From positions 1 through 64,000 of the forward strand of contig NZ_FOQD01000019.1 in the NCBI RefSeq assembly GCF_900113665.1: 64,000 bases of DNA, written 5' to 3'. A program made the translations under genes and the position numbers. The DNA is from Planctomicrobium piriforme. GTDB lineage: Bacteria > Planctomycetota > Planctomycetia > Planctomycetales > Planctomycetaceae. A model generated the notes under the pieces. The model was not told the origin of the DNA. It was given only the letters and a program-made list of their open reading frames with translations, and did no database searches. This document shows, piece by piece, positions 31,052 through 38,959 of this stretch; the stretch's first letter is position 1, and each line of letters starts with the position of its first letter.

Positions 31052-31190
31052 AAAAAGAGAGAAGAGGAACCACGGAAGGCACGGAGTTCACGGAAGAAAA
31101 AAGTACTCGCACTTTGGCTGTTGCACGCAAAGCTGACTCGCTGTTTCAGATGTTTCGTGTCTGTCCGTGAGTTCCGTGGTTCTTTTTCTT
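31052..31190. repeat. Low-complexity inverted repeat after rpsT
   Basis: The left side contains ACCACGGAAGGCACGGAG-type words and the right side CCGTGAGTTCCGTGGTTC. GAACCACGGAA at 31067-31077 pairs exactly with 31172-31182, followed by TTTTT. It lies between convergent genes, downstream of an already complete rpsT terminator, and may terminate nothing on the plus strand. Confidence 0.7.
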
Positions 31191-31234
31191 GATGGAAGGC
31201 CGATTCTCAGATTCCCTGGAATTCACTGAGCCGA

Positions 31235-32299
31235 CTACTTTTTCTTGTCGGTCGCGGGACGCAGGTCTTTGTTGCAGTCAGGGTCTCCCGGCGTCGGCTG
31301 GCCGACTTCATCCACCGGGTGAGTGAACATGTACCGCCAGACGGGCTCGAAGACGAACTTTCCTTCGGCATCCTTGGGAGAATTGCCGCCCGGCTGGACG
31401 CAGTTATGGGCCTTGTCAGCATTGTTGCCAACATCCACTGCCGTGATCAGCCGCCGCGTATTGCCGTATGGGGGCGGCGCTGTATCGATATCGACGGTCG
31501 GGCCGAATTCGTTCAGGCCCAGCAGCTCCCAGGAACGGCAGTAATGGTCGCCCGACCAGCCGCCGTCAAGGATGTGGCTGAAACCAAAATAGCGATTCGC
31601 CGGCGTCGCTGACGGCAGTGCCTGCCAGTTGTCGTATTGGTCCCGCGGGCCGCAGAACATCACGACGCGGTCGACTTTCTGGTGCTTGGCGAAGCGGGCT
31701 GCTGTCGTCGAACCGTGGGATGCCCCGGCCAGGATCACATGATTCCACTTCAGCCCTTTGCCATCTTCGGTTAGAAAGAAATCCCATTTCGCCTGGGGAT
31801 TCTGCTTCGCCAAAAACTTCACGAACTGGAACGCCCGTTCGGCAATGCCATCGGCCTTGGGGATTTTGACCACATCGCTGAAGTCCTGTCCGGTGGCGGC
31901 TTCGAGTCGGATCTTGCCGAGAAACTTCTCGTCAGGCGGGGGCGGTTCCTTGCCAAAGATCGAAAACCAGCCGTTCGCATAATGCACCTGAATCGCGTGC
32001 AGGCCGTAGCTCGATGTCTGCTTGAAGAGCGGATCGTTGTAGCCCATCAGCCAGATCACCAGCTTCCCCTGGGGGGCGACGCGCGTGTCGACCATGGCAT
32101 GTTCGACATCCTGCGGCTTGCCATCTTTCTCGAAGACAAAATTGATTTCGGGATGCGGCTTGGCGCGGCGGTCGATCTCACTCGCCCGGGCCGTGATGTG
32201 ATACTCCTGCGGGTTGGGATCGCGATAGGCGATCGGGTCTTCCGCTTTCAAGGATACTGCGGGAACAAGCAGCAACACCGCCAGCCATTGAACTCTCAT
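31235..32299 (-). CDS. Secreted alpha/beta-hydrolase-fold protein (BPSS1187-like)
   Basis: Exported protein of 354 residues; the ATG giving MRVQWLAVLLLVPAVSLKAE provides a signal peptide, and GGGGGAG lies about 12 nt upstream. The nucleophile elbow is LAGASHGSTTAARFAKH (G-x-S-x-G-like with His after Ser). Nearby lie VDRVVMFCGPRDQYDNWQAL and GDHYCRSWELLG. A C-terminal histidine in WRYMFTHPVDE could complete a triad, but the acid cannot be fixed. It resembles the BPSS1187 family of uncharacterised hydrolases; substrate unknown. It is the last of several minus-strand genes after the small lipoproteins. Confidence 0.72.
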   Translation of the reverse strand: MRVQWLAVLLLVPAVSLKAEDPIAYRDPNPQEYHITARASEIDRRAKPHPEINFVFEKDGKPQDVEHAMVDTRVAPQGKLVIWLMGYNDPLFKQTSSYGLHAIQVHYANGWFSIFGKEPPPPDEKFLGKIRLEAATGQDFSDVVKIPKADGIAERAFQFVKFLAKQNPQAKWDFFLTEDGKGLKWNHVILAGASHGSTTAARFAKHQKVDRVVMFCGPRDQYDNWQALPSATPANRYFGFSHILDGGWSGDHYCRSWELLGLNEFGPTVDIDTAPPPYGNTRRLITAVDVGNNADKAHNCVQPGGNSPKDAEGKFVFEPVWRYMFTHPVDEVGQPTPGDPDCNKDLRPATDKKK

Positions 32300-32421
32300 C
32301 AGATTCGCTCCCCCCAAAATGCCTGAAGAAGAAAGTGAGCCCCTGCGCCATCGCTCGATTCTTGGCTGGGTCGAGTCGTCAATGCAATGCCGTGAAGCGG
32401 TTGCGGCAGGGCACAAAAAGC

Positions 32422-32447
32422 AAAGGCGGCATGAGTTCGCCGCCTTT
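32422..32447 (-). terminator. Hairpin terminator downstream of the first small lipoprotein gene
   Basis: AAAGGCGGC and GCCGCCTTT form a 9-bp stem with a loop of about 8 nt. On the minus strand it is followed by GCTTTTTG. It lies 40 bp beyond the lipoprotein stop. Confidence 0.7.
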
Positions 32448-32487
32448 TGACCGGTTCACTGCATCGGCTTGCATGCATGCAGGGCAT

Positions 32488-32802
32488 TTACAGCTTGGGT
32501 GCAAGCGCCGCGGCACGCTTCTTGACGAGTTCAGGATCACCGTCGGCATTCAGGACGTCGTCAAACTCTTTCTTGAGCTTGGCAGCTTTATCAGGATTGG
32601 TCTTGGCGTATTCCGTGAACGACTCTTCGTACATTGGCCGGCTGCTGCCGATCATGCCGCCGGTGATGAGACCTTCGACCTGGGTCTTGAGAGGGACAAC
32701 GGCCTGAGGAGTACCCGACGTGGAAGAGCTTCCCCCCTGACCGCCTCCACACCCGACGCACAGACAGGCCAGCAGGAAAACGGACAACAGTGGTTTCAAC
32801 AT
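32488..32802 (-). CDS. Small lipoprotein, paralogue 1
   Basis: Predicted lipoprotein of 104 residues: MLKPLLSVFLLACLCVGCGG has a signal peptide and a lipobox (LLAC, or the GC before GGG). The mature part is about 80 residues and helical: YEESFTEYAKTNPDKAAKLK then EFDDVLNADGDPELVKKRAA, ending LAPKL. The neighbouring upstream gene encodes a clear paralogue sharing GCGGGQ, the F-x-EY-x-K-x-NP-x-KAA pattern and the ALAPKL-type end. No known function. It has its own downstream terminator. Confidence 0.72.
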   Translation of the reverse strand: MLKPLLSVFLLACLCVGCGGGQGGSSSTSGTPQAVVPLKTQVEGLITGGMIGSSRPMYEESFTEYAKTNPDKAAKLKKEFDDVLNADGDPELVKKRAAALAPKL

Positions 32803-32880
32803 GGACGGCTCCGCAGAGAGAGTAGAACAACAAGTAAGAAGGTTTGATTCAGAGAACTTGCGCGACCGCAGCGGTGAGAA

Positions 32881-33198
32881 TCACAACTTGGGAGCCAGCG
32901 ATTTGGCCAGCTTTCTGGCCTGTTCCGGGTTGTTGTCCGCCGCGAGCATCGCTTCGAACTCCGGCTTGATCGCCGCCGCCTTTTCGGGGTTGGCCTTTTC
33001 GTATTCGACGAAGGCGTCCTGAAACAGCATTGACCCGCTGCCGATCGACTGCGGATTCTCTCCCCGTTGCGTCACCATGTCTTTTAGAGTGACAGTGGAT
33101 TGAGGCGCCGTCTGAGTCGCCTGACCACCGCCGCAGCCGAGCGAGGCGGACATGAGAGCCGCCATCAGAGTCGCGCGAAAATAGAATCTTTTCAGCAC
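32881..33198 (-). CDS. Small lipoprotein, paralogue 2
   Basis: Predicted lipoprotein of 105 residues, paralogous to the gene 78 bp downstream. It begins MLKRFYFRATLMAALMSASL, followed by GCGGGQATQ, so lipidation at the cysteine is likely. The mature region has FQDAFVEYEKANPEKAAAIK, EFEAMLAADNNPEQARKLAK and the terminal LAPKL. The two proteins are colinear with about 40 percent identity by eye, which points to a tandem duplication. Function unknown. Confidence 0.72.
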   Translation of the reverse strand: MLKRFYFRATLMAALMSASLGCGGGQATQTAPQSTVTLKDMVTQRGENPQSIGSGSMLFQDAFVEYEKANPEKAAAIKPEFEAMLAADNNPEQARKLAKSLAPKL

Positions 33199-33395
33199 CG
33201 TTCACTCCCCCGCGATGATTCTTCGTGGAAAACCGCCCGCAGCAGATGAAATGTGCAACATCTACTGCTGTCGGACATTGCGACACATCTAGAAGTTCCG
33301 CTGCGTCAATCATAAGCGGAATTTGAATTGAAGAACAATCCAGGGCCCGGTGAATTGCCGAGAGAGTGCAAAACAGGGCCAGAATCGACCAGTCG

Positions 33396-33821
33396 CTACT
33401 TCGATTCTATCTGCGGTTTCGCCCCCGGTCGGGTGTCCAGCAGCAACCGCTTTCCATCAACAGTCGTGACCCTCACGAGATCCCCTTCGACCTCCCAATC
33501 AGAGACTTCAGGAATGACCGAGAAACGGCGCCGGTCGATGATTTGCTCGCCGTCAAGGAGCGAATTGAGGACGACTCGATAACCGTTTGGCAAACGGCGC
33601 GACCAGTCGCGAGCGACAAGCAGTGCGATCACCGGCGACAGGAGTATCAAAGACATCGCGAGCAGTCGCAGCGATTGCCGGAGATTGAATCGCTTGTTTT
33701 CGGGCGTGTCCGGGGTCATCGAGACGGAAGCCCACATCAATGCGGACGTCAGGCCCAGTACGATTCCTGCGAAAGTACAGCAAAGAAGCAGGCCAAATAA
33801 TCCTAGAAGCACCCAGCCCAT
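33396..33821 (-). CDS. Small membrane protein, hypothetical
   Basis: No recognised family. Of 141 residues, the N-terminus has two hydrophobic helices (VLLGLFGLLLCCTFAGIVLG and LLAMSLILLSPVIALLVA). A soluble C-terminal part of about 70 residues follows: RLPNGYRVVLNSLLDGEQII and VEGDLVRVTTVDGKRLLLDT, probably a small beta-rich domain outside or inside the membrane. It stands between rseP and the lipoproteins on the same strand, but a terminator after rseP separates it from that unit. Confidence 0.6.
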   Translation of the reverse strand: MGWVLLGLFGLLLCCTFAGIVLGLTSALMWASVSMTPDTPENKRFNLRQSLRLLAMSLILLSPVIALLVARDWSRRLPNGYRVVLNSLLDGEQIIDRRRFSVIPEVSDWEVEGDLVRVTTVDGKRLLLDTRPGAKPQIESK

Positions 33822-33872
33822 AGCGGCCTCTCATGAACAATGCGAGGAATAATCGCCGCACCAGGAGAGTCT

Positions 33873-33913
33873 AAAAAAAGACGGGCGTCGGGGCCATGAG
33901 CCCTGACGCCCGT
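33873..33913 (-). terminator. Rho-independent terminator of the dxr-rseP unit
   Basis: ACGGGCGTCGGGGC at 33881-33894 pairs with 33900-33913 with one mismatch. On the minus strand a run of seven T follows. It lies 25 bp beyond the rseP stop. Confidence 0.9.
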
Positions 33914-33937
33914 AGATGTCATCGGTGAAGGATTACA

Positions 33938-35932
33938 TCAGATCTTCGAGACGAAAATGTCAAGGTAGATCACAAAGACGAACAGCCCCAGCACGAATGC
34001 CAAACCGCAGTAAGTGGCAGTCGCGACGACCGCTTCACTCGGCTTCTTCCTGGAGAGACCTTCCCAGAGCAGGAAGACCATGTGCCCGCCGTCCAGCACC
34101 GGGATCGGCAGGAAGTTGATCACCGCCAGGTTGATGCTGATGATCCCCAGGAACAACACGAAGTGCGTCAGGCCCACGCTCGCAAACGTATACGCGAGCT
34201 TGGCGATGCCGATGGGACCGCTCAGGCCCTTGGGGGAAATATCCCGAGTGAACAGGCCTCGCAGCGTGAGGTAAATGTCTTCCACAGAATTGATCGTGTA
34301 CCGCACGCCCATCGCAGCCGCCTGTGGAATGCTGTCGGCTTTTCGCAGTGTTTCGAGAACCGAGAATCGAATGCCGCGAGTCGTCGGCAGATACCAGTCC
34401 TTGGACGGAGCCGGGGTGATGTCGACGGTATGTTCCGGATCGGCCGTGGCCGGTTTCACGGTCAACTGAACGCTTCTGGTGCGGCCATATTCTTGCAGCA
34501 TCCAGAAAGCGTAGGCCCAGTTCTTCTCACCGATGAGGATGCTCTGCGGCTGATCTCCGAGGGAGTCCTTGGGAGCGCCTGGCTCGGGAATCAACTTCAT
34601 GCTGATGATCGTATCGCGTGGATTGACTTTCTCAGCCGCGGGGCTCCCCTCCGTGACCGACAGCACGGTCGGCACCAGGTGATAGGCCACGCCGATCGAA
34701 GGAATGGAAATGGGGCTGAACTCGGCAATCGGCGGCTCTGACCAGGCGCCGCGGTCTTCCGGAACCATCGTCAGCTCCAGGGTCTCCGGTTCCCCTTCGG
34801 TTTCCCGTCGAACGGTCACTGTCACCGGCTGGCCGGCGTTTTTCGAGAACGTCTCGGTCAAACGGAACGGGTCCAGATCGACGCCGACATCCTGCCCGTT
34901 GACTTTCGCAATCCGGTCACCCGCCTTCAGTCCGGCCTTTTCGGCGATCGAGTCCTTCCGCATGGCGACGATCTTACCCATCCCCATTTTGACGCCGAGT
35001 TCGACGAACGGTTCCGCCGGTACGGTCACGGAAAGGGTCTTCGGCTTCTGATCGCTATCAAGTCGCGTGATCTCAAAGTCGACGGCATCGCCCGCCTTCT
35101 TGTTCAGTACCGAGAGCAGTTCTTGCGCGTCTTTCACCGTTTGGCCGCTGACGGCGGTAATTTTGTCGCCGAACTTGATGTCGGCCGTGGCCGCTGCTGT
35201 TCCCGGCACGGTGGGGGTGATCCCCGCCTGATCGGTTGGCTCGATCACCGTGAGGCTATGCGCCGGGCCGATGCCGATGATCTTGCGGATTCCCGAAATC
35301 TCGGGAGTCAGCGTCATGTCGAAGGTCTGGCCGTCTTCGTGATGACCGGTGATGTGAATTGGCCCGCGCGAGAGCGTGGTACGACGAGTGATGTCGTCGA
35401 AATCGTCCACCGCTCCGCCGTTGATCGACGTGATCGTGTCGCCTGAGCGGATGCCGTTACGCCAGGCAGGCATGCCCACCTGGACATAGCCGGCCACGCG
35501 GTCGACCTTCATGATCCCCCAGGTGAAGACCAGCACGAAGAACAGGGTGCCGGTGATGATGTTCATGATGACGCCGGCGGAGATGATCGCCATCCGTTGC
35601 GGCACGTTTTTGGCCGTATACGAACGGGGATTCTCGGCGACGTGGTCGTCGGTCATCTGGGCGGGGTCCATGTCGTCCTGGCCCAGCATCTTCACATAGC
35701 CGCCAAAGGGCAGCCAGCCGAGCGCGTACTCGGTTTCGCCCCATTTCCAACTGAGAATGGGCGCGCCGAAGCCGATACTGAAACGTTCCACATACACGCC
35801 GCACCACTTCGCAACCAGGAAGTGGCCCAGCTCGTGGAAAAAGATCACCAGCCCCAGCCCGATCGCGACGAACAGAACCGTCAAGGGATCGGGGATACGC
35901 AGGGCTGAGAGTGTGACATTAACGAAGTCCAA
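33938..35932 (-). CDS. rseP: RIP metalloprotease RseP (site-2 protease), enlarged
   Basis: Intramembrane zinc metalloprotease (M50B) that cleaves anti-sigma factors or signal remnants in regulated proteolysis. The active site is H33-E34-x2-H37 in FFHELGHFLVAKWCG, the third ligand region is L613-D614-G-G in PIPVLDGGHMVF, and two further helices frame it. The middle contains PDZ-like repeats (VGMPAWRNGIRSGDTITSIN; GDKITAVSGQTVKDAQELLS; AEKAGLKAGDRIAKVNGQDV). The 664 residues far exceed the roughly 450 of E. coli RseP. The start is TTG, supported by GAGGAGG 8 nt upstream, and overlaps the dxr end by 52 bp. Confidence 0.93.
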   Translation of the reverse strand: MDFVNVTLSALRIPDPLTVLFVAIGLGLVIFFHELGHFLVAKWCGVYVERFSIGFGAPILSWKWGETEYALGWLPFGGYVKMLGQDDMDPAQMTDDHVAENPRSYTAKNVPQRMAIISAGVIMNIITGTLFFVLVFTWGIMKVDRVAGYVQVGMPAWRNGIRSGDTITSINGGAVDDFDDITRRTTLSRGPIHITGHHEDGQTFDMTLTPEISGIRKIIGIGPAHSLTVIEPTDQAGITPTVPGTAAATADIKFGDKITAVSGQTVKDAQELLSVLNKKAGDAVDFEITRLDSDQKPKTLSVTVPAEPFVELGVKMGMGKIVAMRKDSIAEKAGLKAGDRIAKVNGQDVGVDLDPFRLTETFSKNAGQPVTVTVRRETEGEPETLELTMVPEDRGAWSEPPIAEFSPISIPSIGVAYHLVPTVLSVTEGSPAAEKVNPRDTIISMKLIPEPGAPKDSLGDQPQSILIGEKNWAYAFWMLQEYGRTRSVQLTVKPATADPEHTVDITPAPSKDWYLPTTRGIRFSVLETLRKADSIPQAAAMGVRYTINSVEDIYLTLRGLFTRDISPKGLSGPIGIAKLAYTFASVGLTHFVLFLGIISINLAVINFLPIPVLDGGHMVFLLWEGLSRKKPSEAVVATATYCGLAFVLGLFVFVIYLDIFVSKI

Positions 35933-37080
35933 TTTTCCGCCTCCTCGCGGGCCCAGCGATCCTGTCGCAGCACGACGTCCAGCGTCGGCTCCGCTTCAAA
36001 ATCGTGGGCAGCCAGAATCGAGCGACTCAGTCGCGCAATTTCTAAAAATGAGAGTTCGCCACGGAGAAACCGTGATACCGCTACTTCGTTAGCAGCGTTG
36101 AGAACCGCTCCCGCGGTCCCCCCCTGACGAGCTACTTCAAAACCCAGATTGAGCGCCGGAAACCGGTCGAGATCCGGCGGCTCAAAACTCAACGCAAAAG
36201 CCTGACTCAAATCGAGTCGCGGGCTGACGCCTGCTGTCCGCTCCGGCCAGGTCAACGCGTACTGCACAGGCAGTCGCATATCCGGCGGCGACAACTGGGC
36301 CAGCACCGACCCGTCTACAAACTCCACCATCGAATGCACGATCGACTGCGGATGCACAACGACCTCGATCTGGTCGGCGGGGAATCCGAACAGCCAGCGG
36401 GCCTCGATCACTTCGAGGGCCTTGTTCATCATGGTGGCTGAGTCAATGGTGATCTTCGGGCCCATGTCCCAAGTCGGGTGATCCAAAGCATCTGCGGCCG
36501 TCACCTGGGCCAGGTGCTCTTTTGGGCGAGTGCGAAACGGCCCGCCGCTGGCCGTCAGAATCAGCCGGGCAACTTCCCGTTCGTGCCCGCATTGCAGGGC
36601 CTGAAAGATCGCGGAATGCTCGCTGTCGACCGGAATGAGTTTCGAACCGGTCCGAGCCGCCAGTCGGGTGACCAGCGGTCCCGCGACGACCATTGTTTCT
36701 TTGTTCGCCAGAGCGACGGTTTTTCCAGCTTCGACGGCAGCCCATGTCCCTCGTAACCCGGCGGCGCCCACGATGGCCGAGACAACCACATCGGTTTCGT
36801 CCGCAGCGGCCCGTTCGGCGACGGCCTCGTCGCCGTAGAGTACGGTCACTTCTGACGGAAAGGCATTCGCCGCCACATCCTGCCGTCGCACGCCAGTCAG
36901 TACGGCAAAACGGGGACGAAACTCATCGCAGGCTTGAGCGAGTTCCCGCCAGCGCGAATGGGCGGTCAGCGTGTCGAAGACCATGCGGCCTGGCTGTGCC
37001 CGCACCACGTCCTGGCAACTCGTTCCGATGGAACCGGTGGCGCCGAGCAGAGCAATGCGTTTTGAAGCGTCGGTCGCCAT
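35881..37080 (-). CDS. dxr: 1-deoxy-D-xylulose 5-phosphate reductoisomerase
   Basis: Second step of the MEP isoprenoid pathway: NADPH-dependent conversion of DXP to methylerythritol phosphate in the cytosol. Motifs are IALLGATGSIGTSCQDVV (NADPH binding), VALANKETMVVAGPLV, IPVDSEHSAIFQAL with metal ligands, LTASGGPFR, HPTWDMGPKITIDSATMMNK and HPQSIVHSMVEFVDGS. All are intact. From ATG (MATDASKR) it has 399 residues, the normal length; the frame is open to 37161 without support. The rseP gene begins inside its last codons, the usual planctomycete and proteobacterial neighbourhood order. Confidence 0.96.
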   Translation of the reverse strand: MATDASKRIALLGATGSIGTSCQDVVRAQPGRMVFDTLTAHSRWRELAQACDEFRPRFAVLTGVRRQDVAANAFPSEVTVLYGDEAVAERAAADETDVVVSAIVGAAGLRGTWAAVEAGKTVALANKETMVVAGPLVTRLAARTGSKLIPVDSEHSAIFQALQCGHEREVARLILTASGGPFRTRPKEHLAQVTAADALDHPTWDMGPKITIDSATMMNKALEVIEARWLFGFPADQIEVVVHPQSIVHSMVEFVDGSVLAQLSPPDMRLPVQYALTWPERTAGVSPRLDLSQAFALSFEPPDLDRFPALNLGFEVARQGGTAGAVLNAANEVAVSRFLRGELSFLEIARLSRSILAAHDFEAEPTLDVVLRQDRWAREEAENWTSLMSHSQPCVSPIP

Positions 37081-37319
37081 GCCATCCGTGCGGTAAGCGT
37101 CCCGGACTTGCAGACCGCAAATGCACGGGGACGCTGATCGATCTCGTCGCAACCGGAACAAACCGGCTGCCTTTGGGAACCTGAAGCACCGCGGCCGTGT
37201 CTCGACCTCGGCGACGGGTTCCGCGACAGCCTGTCGCAGAACCTCGTAAGCTGTTTGTCAGTCTGCCGCATCTTAAATGTTCCGCAACAGTTGCCGCAAG
37301 ACAGGCGCGCTCACTCGGA

Positions 37320-37504
37320 ATTGTCCCGGACGCTGTCCCAGAGGGAATTCGGCAGAAAGCGTTTGAATTTAGAACCAGCAAGGTCGAGGCGGGAAGCGTC
37401 CGGGTCAATGACGCGCAGCAAGAATTGTCCCGGACGCTCTGATCTCACCTGGAATACTGAGGGTCCGATTTTCTGAGCAGTGCCACTTCAGCGTCCGGGA
37501 CAAT
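37320..37504. repeat. Alternating array of four 15-nt repeats
   Basis: ATTGTCCCGGACGCT occurs at 37320-37334 and 37424-37438. Its complement AGCGTCCGGGACAAT occurs at 37490-37504 and, with one mismatch, at 37395-37409. The order is forward, reverse, forward, reverse, so two hairpins with loops of about 60 and 51 nt can form. It may be a REP or MITE-like element, but no mobility gene is near. Confidence 0.8.
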
Positions 37505-37660
37505 GCAACTCAAGAGAACTCGTCGTCACGCTGGACACCCGGCGGAACAATCTGGAAACTGGCCGTTTTGCCTTCGCTGAGAATAAGAACGATCAATGAG
37601 GCGGGAGAATCGGGTGATTCACAAGCCTCTTCGGAAAACTGTTTGCCCCTCACCCTCAGC

Positions 37661-37688
37661 CCCTCTCCCCGGAGTACCTGGGAGAGGG
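37661..37688. repeat. CCCTCTCCC hairpin
   Basis: CCCTCTCCC (37661-37669) and GGGAGAGGG (37680-37688) form a perfect 9-bp stem, preceded by a CCCCTCACCCTCAG stretch. It lies 47 bp upstream of the sulfur enzyme start. This looks like a dispersed repeat rather than a terminator, as there is no T run. Confidence 0.7.
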
Positions 37689-37734
37689 CAGTACGACAAT
37701 AATTTCTCAACCCCTTCGATTTCGGTGCGCCTCC

Positions 37735-38871
37735 ATGCATTTTGAGACTCGCTGCGTTCATACCGGCGTCAACAAAGACTCCGCGTTCAATAGCTGTACG
37801 ACCCCCATCTATCCGTCGTCGACGTTTGCCTGGGACAACCTGCAGGGCCACCGCGGCTTCGACTACACCCGCAGCGGCAATCCGACGCGGGCGGCCTTAG
37901 AAGAGAACCTGGCTTCCCTCGAAGGGGGGATTTCCTGCCGCGCCACCAGCACCGGCATGTCGGCCGTGCTGACCTCGATGTATCTCTTCCAGCCAGGCGA
38001 TCACATCATCGCCGGCAACGATATCTACGGCGGAACCTACCGTCTGTTCGCCAACATCCTCACCGAGCAGGGCTACAAGTTCAGCTTCGTGAACATGCGA
38101 GATCTCGCTCAAGTACGGGCGGCGATCACTCCCCAGACCAAGGGGATCTGGATCGAAACCCCCAGCAACCCGCTGTTGAACATCGTCGATATCGCGGCGG
38201 TCTGTGAAGTCGCGAAATCGGCAGGCTGCATCACCATCGCCGATAACACATTCCTTTCCCCTTACCTGCAACGGCCGTTTGAACATGGGGTCGACGTGGT
38301 CGTGCATTCGACCACCAAGTATCTCAACGGCCATTCCGATGTTGTCGGAGGCGCGGTCATCACACGGCATCAGGCTCACGCGGATCGCATCGCTTATATG
38401 GTGAACGCTCTGGGGCTCGCCTGTAGCCCGTTTGATGCGTGGCTGGTGCTGCGCGGAGTGAAGACGCTCGGCCCGCGGATGGAAGCCCACCAGCGCGGCG
38501 CGATGGCGATTGCCCGCATGCTGGAGAAACACCCCAACGTGGAACGGGTTTACTTCCCCGGTCTGGAATCCCATCCGCAGCATGCATTGGCGAAAAAGCA
38601 GCAATACGGCTTTGGTGCGATGCTGAGCTTCGACGTGAAGGGGGGCCGTCCTGCGGTCGAGAAACTGCTCGAAAAGCGAAAGTTGTTCCAGTTGGCGGAA
38701 TCGCTCGGCGGCGTGGAATCGCTGATCGAGTATCCCGACACCATGAGCCACGCCAGCATGACACAGGAAGCCCGCCGGGCCGGTGGAATTTCAGAGAGCA
38801 CGCTGCGAGTGTCGGTCGGGATCGAGAGTCCGGACGACCTGGTGGCTGAACTGAAAGCAGCTTTGGGTTAA
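37735..38871 (+). CDS. Cystathionine gamma-synthase / PLP-dependent trans-sulfuration enzyme
   Basis: PLP enzyme of the Cys/Met metabolism family, 378 residues. K195 in HSTTKYLNGHSDVVGG binds PLP. Other signatures are FDYTRSGNPTRAALEENLAS, IWIETPSNPLLNIVDI, IADNTFLSPYLQRPFEHGVD and SLGGVESLIEYPDTMSHASM. Members make cystathionine from cysteine and acyl-homoserine or cleave it; sequence alone does not separate MetB, MetC and cystathionine gamma-lyase, so I give no symbol. There is no adjacent sulfur gene. It is transcribed alone and ends at a convergent gene with a shared inverted repeat. Confidence 0.92.
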   Translation: MHFETRCVHTGVNKDSAFNSCTTPIYPSSTFAWDNLQGHRGFDYTRSGNPTRAALEENLASLEGGISCRATSTGMSAVLTSMYLFQPGDHIIAGNDIYGGTYRLFANILTEQGYKFSFVNMRDLAQVRAAITPQTKGIWIETPSNPLLNIVDIAAVCEVAKSAGCITIADNTFLSPYLQRPFEHGVDVVVHSTTKYLNGHSDVVGGAVITRHQAHADRIAYMVNALGLACSPFDAWLVLRGVKTLGPRMEAHQRGAMAIARMLEKHPNVERVYFPGLESHPQHALAKKQQYGFGAMLSFDVKGGRPAVEKLLEKRKLFQLAESLGGVESLIEYPDTMSHASMTQEARRAGGISESTLRVSVGIESPDDLVAELKAALG

Positions 38872-38875
38872 ATCG

Positions 38876-38957
38876 AAAATTCGAAGCGCGAGATCCGAAA
38901 CAGACTCAGTTATTGAGATCTGTTTCGGGTTTCGATTTTCGTGCTTCGAGTTTTTTC
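38876..38957. repeat. Low-complexity inverted repeat between convergent genes
   Basis: CCGAAACAGA at 38895-38904 pairs exactly with 38919-38928, and the flanks pair partly (AATCGAAAATTCGAAG against CGTGCTTCGAGTTTTTT). The arms consist of CGAAA/TTTCG words like the element at 5165. The right end touches the stop codon of the convergent gene. Confidence 0.72.
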
Positions 38958-38959
38958 GC

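Larger units (their letters stand above)
37081..37734. other. Divergent intergenic region with palindromic repeats
   Basis: No credible gene. It contains the four-copy 15-mer array and the CCCTCTCCC hairpin listed separately, and presumably promoters for dxr and the sulfur enzyme gene. Confidence 0.55.
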
